From JBIOHJ01 sp044448905 (lineage in GTDB: Bacteria > Bacteroidota > Bacteroidia > AKYH767-A > OLB10): DNA of 5,082 bases. Under the pieces are notes generated by a model that saw nothing but the letters and a program-made list of their open reading frames with translations, was not told where the DNA came from and searched no databases. Every line of letters starts with the position of its first letter. The stretch's first letter is position 1. The position numbers were made by a program, and so were the translations under genes. Shown piece by piece: positions 1 through 5,082 of this stretch. The stretch is from contig JBIOHJ010000166.1 in NCBI GenBank assembly GCA_044448905.1, positions 1 to 5,082 of the forward strand, given 5' to 3'.

Positions 1-45
1 CCACACTTCTTTCGTATTTAAAATAATCGAAATTGGTGCGTATAC

Positions 46-72
46 GGCGGGGCGGGAAATCCCCGCCCCGCC
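46..72. repeat. GC-rich perfect hairpin, possible terminator of an upstream gene
   Basis: GGCGGGGCGGG (46-56) is the exact reverse complement of CCCGCCCCGCC (62-72), giving an 11-bp stem with a 5-nt loop (AAATC). It is far more GC-rich than its surroundings. The bases after it on the + strand (TTATCCTT) are only mildly T-rich and there is no T-tract on the other strand, so it is not a textbook intrinsic terminator. An 8-bp palindrome, CGTATACG (39-46), abuts its left arm. It may end a gene lying before the window or be a dispersed palindromic element. The first ~40 bases could include the last codons of an upstream + strand gene, since stops occur early in frames 1 and 3, but nothing there is recognisable. 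Confidence 0.6.
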
Positions 73-97
73 TTATCCTTAGCCCACACTAAAGCCA

Positions 98-125
98 TGT
101 CATTCCGAACGAAGTGAGGAATCTT
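98..125. repeat. REP-like palindromic repeat (CATTCC...GGAATC type)
   Basis: The core is ATTCC (102-106), GA, AC, loop GAA (111-113), GT, GA, GGAAT (118-122). ATTCC pairs with GGAAT and AC with GT, leaving two facing GA/GA positions that could form tandem G-A pairs. From memory, close variants (GAGCGAAGCGAG in the centre) are common multi-copy intergenic palindromes in bacteria including Bacteroidota. In that variant the inner AC/GT pairs become GC/GC, so pairing is kept. That it is multi-copy in this genome is inference from one copy. The element sits in the spacer before recF and overlaps no supported gene. Confidence 0.55.
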
Positions 126-180
126 ATTATTAAAAATTTTGAAAATTTATCCTCAGCACATTTTAAGATTCCAAACCCAT

Positions 181-188
181 TATCTTTG
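181..188 (+). promoter_or_regulatory. Bacteroidota -7 promoter element for recF
   Basis: TATCTTTG matches the Bacteroidota primary sigma factor -7 consensus TAnnTTTG at every fixed position. I see no good TTG element about 19-21 bases upstream, as is often the case. The recF ATG begins only 4 bases after the motif, so transcription would start at or within a few bases of the ATG, giving a leaderless or nearly leaderless mRNA. This placement is a main reason for choosing position 193 as the recF start. Confidence 0.6.
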
Positions 189-192
189 TTCC

Positions 193-1311
193 ATGTATCT
201 CCAAAAGCTCAGCTTGCTTAATTTCAAAAATTATTCGGAAGCAAAAGTAGAATTCAGCGAGCATATCAATTGCCTTACAGGTGACAACGGTAGCGGAAAA
301 ACCAACGTGCTGGATGCGATATATTATTTAAGCATGTGCCGCAGCTATTTTACTCCTACCGACACGCAGAATATTAAACACGGGATGCCGTTTTTTATGA
401 TTGAAGGGGAATTTGTTTCCGGAAAGAATACCGACACCATTTACTGCGGATTAAAACAAGGACAGAAAAAAGTTTTTAAGCGCAATCAAAAAGAGTATAG
501 TCGTTTAAATGAACATATAGGAACATTCCCTGTTGTAATGATAGCGCCTGTTGATCATGAACTGATAACCGAAGGCAGTGAAGTGAGGCGCAGTTTTTTA
601 AACCGCATCATCTCGCAAATGGATAAGCTGTACCTCGATGAATTGATTACGTATAACAAGCTGCTCGAACAGCGCAATGCATTGCTTAAGCAAATGGCTT
701 CCGGTACTCTGCCCGATGCTGCTTCGGTAGAGGTATGGGATGAGCAGCTTGCGCCTCTTGGCGAAAAAATTTATAAGCGAAGAAAAATATTCATTAAGGA
801 ATTTGAACCCGTGTTCAAAAAAATTTACCGCTATATGACAGGGGAAAGCGAAGAACCCGGTATGATTTACGAATCGCAGCTCGATGGAAATGATTTTGCC
901 GCTTTGCTGAAGCAGGCATTTCAAAAAGATAAAATCATGCAGTTTACTACGGTGGGAATTCATAAAGACGACCTCCAGTTCACCATAAATAAATATGCAG
1001 CCAAAAAATACGGCTCGCAGGGACAGCAAAAATCATTGGTAGTTGCGTTAAAGCTTGCCCAGTTTGAATTATTAAAGCATCATAAAAATTTAAAGCCTGT
1101 TGTCATGCTCGACGATTTATTCGACAAGCTCGATGACCACCGCGTAAACCGTATCCTAAAGCTCGTTAAAGACCATGCCTTCGGACAACTATTCATAACC
1201 GATACCCACCCCGAACGGATAAAACATATTTTGAATGACCATGAAATTCCCTTTTCGTCCTTTGCAATAAAAGATGGAATGGTTCAGGAAGAATTAGAAA
1301 TCAGAAATTAG
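193..1311 (+). CDS. recF: DNA replication and repair protein RecF
   Basis: RecF is a cytoplasmic SMC/ABC-type ATPase that binds single-strand/double-strand DNA junctions and, with RecO and RecR, helps load RecA at gaps and stalled forks. The product is 372 residues, normal for the family. Visible motifs are Walker A GDNGSGKT (30-37), the RecF block EGSEVRR (127-133) followed by ISQMDKLYLDEL (140-151) and YNKLLEQRNALLK (154-166), the TVGIHKDDLQF block (about 253-263), the ABC signature SQGQQK (275-280), Walker B VVMLDDLFDKLD (303-314) and the switch-like FITDTHPER (334-342). The frame is open further up to an ATG at 139, which would add 18 residues (MKIYPQHILRF...). I reject that start because family proteins begin near MYLQKLSLLNFKNY and because the promoter element would then lie inside the gene. 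A DciA-like gene follows 19 nt after the stop. The last codons (EELEIRN) lie in a low-complexity AGAAATTAGAAA stretch. Confidence 0.97.
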   Translation: MYLQKLSLLNFKNYSEAKVEFSEHINCLTGDNGSGKTNVLDAIYYLSMCRSYFTPTDTQNIKHGMPFFMIEGEFVSGKNTDTIYCGLKQGQKKVFKRNQKEYSRLNEHIGTFPVVMIAPVDHELITEGSEVRRSFLNRIISQMDKLYLDELITYNKLLEQRNALLKQMASGTLPDAASVEVWDEQLAPLGEKIYKRRKIFIKEFEPVFKKIYRYMTGESEEPGMIYESQLDGNDFAALLKQAFQKDKIMQFTTVGIHKDDLQFTINKYAAKKYGSQGQQKSLVVALKLAQFELLKHHKNLKPVVMLDDLFDKLDDHRVNRILKLVKDHAFGQLFITDTHPERIKHILNDHEIPFSSFAIKDGMVQEELEIRN

Positions 1312-1330
1312 AAAAATTAAAAATTCTCTC

Positions 1331-1621
1331 ATGCGTTCCTCCAACCAGCAAAGCCTCAAAGAAGTTATCGAACAATTAATAGATACCTATAAATTGCGGG
1401 GCAAAATTAATGAAGTACGGTTGCAGCATTCATGGGAACAATTAATGGGAAGTGCCGTTGCAAAACGTACCGAAAATATTTACCTCCGTAACAAAACCCT
1501 TTTTATCCGCATTACTTCGGCTCCGTTGCGTACCGAATTGCTTTTCTCTGTCGAAAAAATTAAAAAACTTTTAAATGATGAATTGGGTGGTGATTATATT
1601 GAAACGGTAAGAGTGTTGTAA
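1331..1621 (+). CDS. DUF721 / DciA-like replication protein
   Basis: This small protein of 96 residues belongs to the DUF721 family. The family includes DciA, which in other phyla binds the replicative helicase DnaB and supports its loading in bacteria without DnaC or DnaI loaders. It fits by its helical N-terminus (LKEVIEQLIDTYKL), the conserved W35 and G40 in HSWEQLMGSAVAKRT, and the basic, KH-like second half containing LFIRITSAPLRTELLF (57-72) and a closing IETVRVL. It lies 19 nt after recF on the same strand with no terminator or promoter between, so the two are probably one operon. The recF-DUF721 order recalls dnaA-dnaN-recF-dciA in Actinobacteria, which supports a replication role. 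Helicase loading by the Bacteroidota form is inference. The start is the only sensible ATG; its leader is A-rich without a Shine-Dalgarno sequence, usual for the phylum. Confidence 0.85.
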   Translation: MRSSNQQSLKEVIEQLIDTYKLRGKINEVRLQHSWEQLMGSAVAKRTENIYLRNKTLFIRITSAPLRTELLFSVEKIKKLLNDELGGDYIETVRVL

Positions 1622-1701
1622 CCGGTTTTCTTCTTTACAGCTTTTATAAAATAACATTAAAATTAAAAAACTATCTTTATCTTCACACTCTAATCCTAAC
1701 C

Positions 1702-1821
1702 CGTTGGCGTAACCTCAAAACATATCGCCCTCTTTTCCTTCTACTGCTTTTTATTAAACAGCAGGTTTCCTTTGCGCAAATTAATCTCATGTTTTTTAGA
1801 AAATTCATTCTTATAAAATAA
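1702..1821 (+). pseudogene. Start-less signal-peptide-like remnant
   Basis: The 212-nt spacer between the DUF721 gene and the propeller gene has no intact gene, but one frame (open from about 1621 to the TAA at 1819-1821) reads like a Sec signal peptide. It has a basic stretch RWRNLKTYR, a hydrophobic core PLFLLLLFI, then KQQVSFAQ with a typical Bacteroidota FAQ cleavage end at about 1779, then INLMFFRKFILIK and stop. There is no ATG, GTG or TTG in frame before the hydrophobic core. It may be the 5' end of a secreted-protein gene that lost its start and its body, or a chance reading of T-rich DNA. A weak hairpin, CTGCT (1744-1748) with AGCAG (1760-1764), lies within it. No clear promoter for the downstream gene is visible in the spacer. 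Confidence 0.3.
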
Positions 1822-1833
1822 AATCATTTCGCT

Positions 1834-3057
1834 ATGAAAAAACAATTCTGTTTCACTACCCTTACACTGTTAATAATTTCAGCGAGTATCAGCATTGCTC
1901 AAACTGCCTACATAACAAATTATGGGGATAGTACCGTTTCCGTTATTGATGTTGCAACAAATATGGTTACTGCTACAATTCCGGTTGGCTCTTATCCTTA
2001 TGGTGTGTCGGTGAGCCAGGATGGAACCAAGGTATATGTTGCGGGTGGTTCAGTACCTGGTATTGTAAGTGTAATAAACACCGCAACCAATACTGTTTTG
2101 AATACAATTACAGTTGGTCAAAATCCAATTGGCATATCTGTGAGCCCCGATGGAACCAAGGTATATGTTGAGGATGGCCTTGCAGTAAGCGTAATAAACA
2201 CGGCTACCAATACGGTTACGGCTACAATTGCAGTTGCAGTTGGTGCTTGGGGTATAGCTGTGAGCCCCGATGGAAGCAAGGTGTATGTTACGAATTATTC
2301 TATGAATGGCACTGTAAGTGTAATAGACACCGTTACCAATACTGTTACGGCTACAATTCCTGTTGGCTCTGATCCTTGGGGTATCGCTGTGAGCCCCGAT
2401 GGAAGCAAAGTATATGTTGCGAATCGTTCTGATGGTACAATAAATGTAATTAACACAGCTGTCAATACGGTTTCCAACACAATTGCTGTTGGCATTCGTC
2501 CTACCGGTGTATGTGTGAGCCCTGATGGAAGCAAGGTATATGTATCGAATTGGGATGGTTTTTCAGTAAGTGTAATAAACACCGTTAGCAATACTGTTTC
2601 AGCTACAATTCCGGTTGGTGATCGTCCACTTGGAGTATCTGTGACTCCCGATGGAAGTAAGGTATATGTTGCAAAACTTGGCTTTTCCGGTCTTGGTAAT
2701 ACAGTACGTGTTATAAACACTGCTACCAATACTGTTTCGGATACAATTACAGTTGGTCAGGGCCCGATTGCATTTGGAAATTTTATTTCCTCTTTTACAC
2801 CGGTTGGAATTGCTTCGATGAATATTGAATCCGCAGATATTTCCATCTGTCCTAATCCAGCCAGTGGACACTTTACAATATTACTTCCCGCTGATAACGC
2901 TGAAATTACAATAACAGACATGCTTGGACAGCCCATAATAAAAACTCATGCAACACAAAAAACCATGAACTTCCATCTTGAACAAAGCGGTGTTTACATT
3001 GTTTTTGTTAAAACAAAACAAGCCGCAACAACTCGAAAACTAATTGTAAACCGCTGA
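1834..3057 (+). CDS. Secreted YVTN-repeat beta-propeller protein with T9SS sorting tail
   Basis: This 407-residue protein has four parts. A Sec signal peptide occupies about 1-23 (MKKQ, hydrophobic core, cleavage near SIAQ). Seven YVTN-type propeller blades span about 25-318, each of the form Y-V-x-N, VSVINTATNTV, TIxVGxxPxGIxVSPDGSKV. A short linker follows, and a C-terminal type A T9SS sorting domain covers about 334-407 (ICPNPASGHFTI, ITDMLGQ, LEQSGVYIVFVKT, RKLIVNR). It is therefore expected to cross the inner membrane by Sec and the outer membrane by the Por/T9SS system, then be released or anchored at the cell surface. Propellers of this class usually serve as binding scaffolds. No catalytic residues are identifiable, and the ligand is unknown. 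The seventh blade lacks the SPDGSKV strand and ends AFGNFI, so the N-terminal YITN strand probably closes the ring. The gene sits between DNA metabolism genes with no evident functional link and has its own downstream hairpin. Confidence 0.93.
   Translation: MKKQFCFTTLTLLIISASISIAQTAYITNYGDSTVSVIDVATNMVTATIPVGSYPYGVSVSQDGTKVYVAGGSVPGIVSVINTATNTVLNTITVGQNPIGISVSPDGTKVYVEDGLAVSVINTATNTVTATIAVAVGAWGIAVSPDGSKVYVTNYSMNGTVSVIDTVTNTVTATIPVGSDPWGIAVSPDGSKVYVANRSDGTINVINTAVNTVSNTIAVGIRPTGVCVSPDGSKVYVSNWDGFSVSVINTVSNTVSATIPVGDRPLGVSVTPDGSKVYVAKLGFSGLGNTVRVINTATNTVSDTITVGQGPIAFGNFISSFTPVGIASMNIESADISICPNPASGHFTILLPADNAEITITDMLGQPIIKTHATQKTMNFHLEQSGVYIVFVKTKQAATTRKLIVNR
1906..2787 (+). repeat. Tandem propeller-blade repeats, 120-129 bp units
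   Basis: Seven consecutive units encode the blades. The DNA block gtgagccccgatggaa plus (g/c)caaggtatatgtt recurs in near-identical form starting at 2011, 2140, 2260, 2389, 2515 and 2641. Spacings are 129, 120, 129, 126 and 126 bp, all multiples of three. A second block encoding VINTATNTV (gtaataaacaccgc/g...) repeats in step. Similarity at synonymous positions suggests fairly recent internal duplication or gene conversion. The unit encoding blade three is the shortest (40 residues) and reads TIAVAVGAWG where the others have VGxxPxG. Confidence 0.9.
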
Positions 3058-3091
3058 CAGAAGAAATTGCTGTAACAATAAATGAACTCCA

Positions 3092-3121
3092 CCCCCTAAA
3101 GGGTTCTAAACCCCTTAGGGG
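3092..3121 (+). terminator. Long imperfect hairpin after the propeller gene, probable terminator
   Basis: CCCCTAA (3093-3099) pairs with TTAGGGG (3115-3121), and after one A-C mismatch GGGTT (3101-3105) pairs with AACCC (3109-3113) around a CTA loop, giving 12 paired positions. It begins 35 nt after the propeller stop and is followed by ATAATTTCGTTTT, a moderately T-rich tail, so termination of the + strand transcript is likely. Each half can also fold alone (CCC-TAAA-GGG and CCCC-TTA-GGGG). From memory, CCCCTAAAGGGG-like palindromes are frequent between Bacteroidota genes, so it may also be a dispersed repeat. Confidence 0.6.
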
Positions 3122-3156
3122 ATAATTTCGTTTTCTGATTTCAAATCTTGTTGATG

Positions 3157-3213
3157 CTTTTCGCACCTGTCAGGTTTTATTTTTAATTGGTCTGCTAACA
3201 TATAACCTGGCAG
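3157..3213. repeat. Short ACCTGnCAG repeats in the spacer before comEC
   Basis: ACCTGTCAGGT (3165-3175) is an interrupted palindrome followed directly by a T-rich run (to about 3184). ACCTGGCAG recurs at 3205-3213. The 10-mer CTTTTCGCAC occurs at 3157-3166 and again at 3295-3304 inside the comEC promoter region. The stem is too short for a convincing terminator. These may be traces of a dispersed intergenic repeat. Otherwise the 200 bases from 3122 to 3321 hold no gene that I can support. Confidence 0.35.
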
Positions 3214-3269
3214 TGGCTTTACGAATTATCAGCAAAACCAAATAATCTGTTTTTCTTTTTATCAATAAA

Positions 3270-3300
3270 TTGGATTTTTAAAATTTAGTTTCTACTTTTC
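3270..3300 (+). promoter_or_regulatory. Candidate Bacteroidota promoter of comEC
   Basis: TTG (3270-3272) is followed after 20 bases by TACTTTTC (3293-3300). This matches the Bacteroidota arrangement TTG, 19-21 bases, TAnnTTTG except for the final G. Transcription would start near 3305, leaving a leader of roughly 15-20 nt before the ATG at 3322. The hairpin upstream at 3092-3121 and the long spacer support separate transcription of comEC from the propeller gene. Confidence 0.5.
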
Positions 3301-3321
3301 GCACACTAATTCCTTTTTCAA

Positions 3322-5082
3322 ATGCGAATCTGGAACCAGGTTCCTCTCTTCCGAATCCTGCTGCCTTTTATTGCAGGCATACTGGTCGAAATTTTTTATC
3401 CCCTGCCGGTTAAATTATTTATTTGCCTGCTTGCTTCTTTTATAACGGTGGTAAGCCTGTTTACTTTTTTTAAATTCTTAAAACGCAGCCGCAGGCTGAA
3501 TTGGATTAACGGAGTTTCAATAAACGCTGCTTTCTTTTCGCTCGGTGTCATTATTACTTACCTCAATACAGATAGTAATTTAAAAAATAATTTTTCCCGT
3601 TTTCCGCAAGCCACCGCTTTTGTTGCTTCGCTCGATGATCAGTTGCACGAAAAAAGATCCACGTATAAATCGGTATTGAATATTCTTTCAATTAAAGATG
3701 AGAACGGAGAATGGGAACCCGTGAGGGGAAAAGTGGTGGCATATTTTAAACAAGATTCACTTGCCGCAAAGCTTAAATATGGTGATCTCATATTTTTTAA
3801 ATCCGTTCCGCAGGCAACGCAGCCTCCAAAAAACCCTGAAGAGTTTGATTACAAACAGTTTCTTTCTTTTCACAATATATACCACCAGCTTTACCTTGCC
3901 GGAGGTAAATGGATACCACTCGATGATAATGATGGAAATTTTATTATCCGTTATGCTTTTGATCTCAGGGACCGGCTGGTAAATATTTTCAAAAAATACA
4001 TTCCGCAAAAACGGGAATATGCGGTGGCTTCAGCTTTGGTGCTTGGCTATGAAGACAGCATTGATGCCGAGCTGATCAATGCCTATGCGAGTGCAGGTGC
4101 ATTGCATGTGCTGAGTGTTTCGGGAATGCACGTAGCCATAATTTATTTTGTGCTGTCCGGCTTGCTGGTCTGGCTCGAAAGAAATAAGCTGACGCGCCAT
4201 TTTAAATTTATTATCCTGCTATTATTCCTCTGGTTTTATGCCATGCTTACCGGGTTTTCGCCTTCGGTATTGCGTTCTGCCGTTATGTTATCAATTATTA
4301 TTATCGGTAACTGGTCATTTGGCAACACCAATATCTTCAATACGCTTATCGTTTCTGTTTTTGTGTTGCTGGTTTATAACCCTTATCTTATAACCGAAGT
4401 AGGTTTTCAGCTCAGCTACCTTGCTGTTTTCGGAATTGTTTACCTGCACCCCATGATTGTGAGGCAGCTTGAATTTTCATCTTTACTGACTCATAAAATT
4501 TGGGAAATCACCTCGGTTTCCATATCTGCGCAAATCATGACGTTCCCTCTCGGGCTTTTATATTTCCACCAGTTTCCTAATTTGTTTTTTGTTTCAAATC
4601 TTGTAGTAATTCCTTTGGCAACTGTCATCATTTACCTGTGCATTTTTTTACTTTTTGTTTCTTCATTGCAATATGCGGCTTTCTATCTTTCAAAAGTTTG
4701 TTACGGCTTGCTGTTTGTTTTGAATAAATCGGTTTTGATTGTAGAAGAAATTCCGCTCTCTATTGCAAAAGGTATTTCCATTTCAGTTTTCGAAACATGG
4801 ATTATTTATTTGCTGATGGCAATGATTTTATTATTTATTTTATTTAAAAGACCCCGTTACCTGCAATTATCTTTCCTGGTTTTTATTGTATTATTATCCG
4901 GGCAGCTTTACGAAAGGTATAAACTGAACACTCAGAAAAAGTTTATTGTATATTCTATTCCAAAAGAATCAGCTTTTGATTTTATTGACGGAAAGAATAA
5001 TTATTACCTGTCATCAGAGCAGCTTTATGATGATAAGAGTAAGATGATGTTTCATGTAATTCATAACTGGTGGGCGCTGGGA
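3322..5082 (+). CDS. comEC: ComEC/Rec2 family DNA uptake channel, 3' end outside window
   Basis: The frame is open for 587 codons to the window end with no stop. ComEC is the inner-membrane channel that takes single-stranded DNA into the cytoplasm during natural transformation. The N-terminus has about three membrane segments within residues 8-77, followed by a soluble OB-like (DUF4131) region to about 190 containing the family motif NPEEFDY (171-177). The Competence domain follows, with AYASAGALHVLSVSGMHVAI (H262, G268, H270), TGFSPSVLRSAVM (310-322), VGFQLSYLAVFGI (360-372) and SAQIMTFPLGLLYFHQFP (402-419), between many hydrophobic helices. The start is the first ATG after an in-frame TAA at 3307-3309. 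Residues from about 540 on (FIVYSIPKESAFDFIDG) occupy the place where many ComEC proteins begin a metallo-beta-lactamase domain with FLDVGQGD, but that motif is absent. I infer the shorter Bacteroidota form. The protein may act in DNA uptake, but no other competence gene is in view. Confidence 0.95.
   Translation, partial: MRIWNQVPLFRILLPFIAGILVEIFYPLPVKLFICLLASFITVVSLFTFFKFLKRSRRLNWINGVSINAAFFSLGVIITYLNTDSNLKNNFSRFPQATAFVASLDDQLHEKRSTYKSVLNILSIKDENGEWEPVRGKVVAYFKQDSLAAKLKYGDLIFFKSVPQATQPPKNPEEFDYKQFLSFHNIYHQLYLAGGKWIPLDDNDGNFIIRYAFDLRDRLVNIFKKYIPQKREYAVASALVLGYEDSIDAELINAYASAGALHVLSVSGMHVAIIYFVLSGLLVWLERNKLTRHFKFIILLLFLWFYAMLTGFSPSVLRSAVMLSIIIIGNWSFGNTNIFNTLIVSVFVLLVYNPYLITEVGFQLSYLAVFGIVYLHPMIVRQLEFSSLLTHKIWEITSVSISAQIMTFPLGLLYFHQFPNLFFVSNLVVIPLATVIIYLCIFLLFVSSLQYAAFYLSKVCYGLLFVLNKSVLIVEEIPLSIAKGISISVFETWIIYLLMAMILLFILFKRPRYLQLSFLVFIVLLSGQLYERYKLNTQKKFIVYSIPKESAFDFIDGKNNYYLSSEQLYDDKSKMMFHVIHNWWALG

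Noticed and set aside
139..192. Longer recF start at the ATG at 139
   Set aside because: The 18 added residues do not resemble RecF N-termini and would place the TATCTTTG promoter element inside the coding region.
598..1029. Minus-strand open frame of 143 codons inside recF
   Set aside because: It lies wholly within the strongly supported recF gene, has no recognisable motif and is a frame shadow.
1672..1679. TATCTTTA as a promoter for the propeller gene
   Set aside because: It lacks the final G, has no TTG at the right distance upstream and lies more than 150 bases before the start codon; the evidence is too weak to call.
1744..1764. CTGCT/AGCAG hairpin as terminator of the recF-DUF721 unit
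   Set aside because: The stem is short with a mismatch, there is no T-run after it and it lies over 120 bases beyond the stop.
1767..1774. TTCCTTTG as a -7 element for the propeller gene
   Set aside because: It lacks the conserved A and has no TTG element 19-21 bases upstream.
1906..2787. Regular repeats considered as a CRISPR array
   Set aside because: The period of 120-129 bp, the unbroken reading frame and the blade-like protein repeat show a coding tandem array, not repeats with spacers.
2295..2871. Two minus-strand open frames opposite the propeller repeats
   Set aside because: Their repetitive proteins are simply the reverse reading of the tandem blade repeats; no independent signal supports coding.
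3757..4008. Short open frames on both strands within comEC
   Set aside because: They overlap the ComEC frame, which carries family motifs throughout this stretch, and have no features of their own.

Overview
The window looks like chromosomal DNA of a Bacteroidota (Bacteroidetes) organism. The evidence is a secreted protein with a type IX secretion (T9SS) C-terminal sorting tail, promoter elements of the Bacteroidota TTG / TAnnTTTG type, A-rich leaders without Shine-Dalgarno sequences, moderately AT-rich DNA, and RecF and ComEC proteins with typical Bacteroidota wording. Genus cannot be read from this window. All recognisable genes are on the + strand.

Positions 1-192 hold no recognisable gene. 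They contain a GC-rich perfect hairpin (46-72), a REP-like palindromic repeat (98-125) and a TAnnTTTG promoter element that almost touches the recF start. Positions 193-1621 hold a compact pair: recF (replication/repair ATPase) and, 19 nt later, a DUF721/DciA-like gene (replicative helicase partner family), probably co-transcribed. Positions 1622-1833 carry no intact gene, but one frame reads as an orphan signal peptide without a start codon, possibly a decayed secreted-protein gene. Positions 1834-3057 encode a secreted seven-bladed YVTN-repeat beta-propeller with a T9SS tail, built from tandem repeats of 120-129 bp that are visible in the DNA. Positions 3058-3321 hold a strong hairpin that probably terminates this gene, a few short repeated motifs and a good promoter candidate. 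Positions 3322-5082 encode the first 587 residues of ComEC/Rec2, the DNA uptake channel, which runs off the window end.

Functionally this is DNA metabolism (RecF, DciA-like, ComEC) interrupted by an unrelated cell-surface or secreted protein. I see no CRISPR array, tRNA, rRNA, transposase, defence island or clearly new multi-gene system. The unusual points are small: a probably leaderless recF mRNA, a REP hairpin with paired G-A mismatches, a start-less signal-peptide remnant, a hairpin with two alternative folds, and a ComEC whose visible C-terminal part lacks the motif that normally opens its metallo-beta-lactamase domain.
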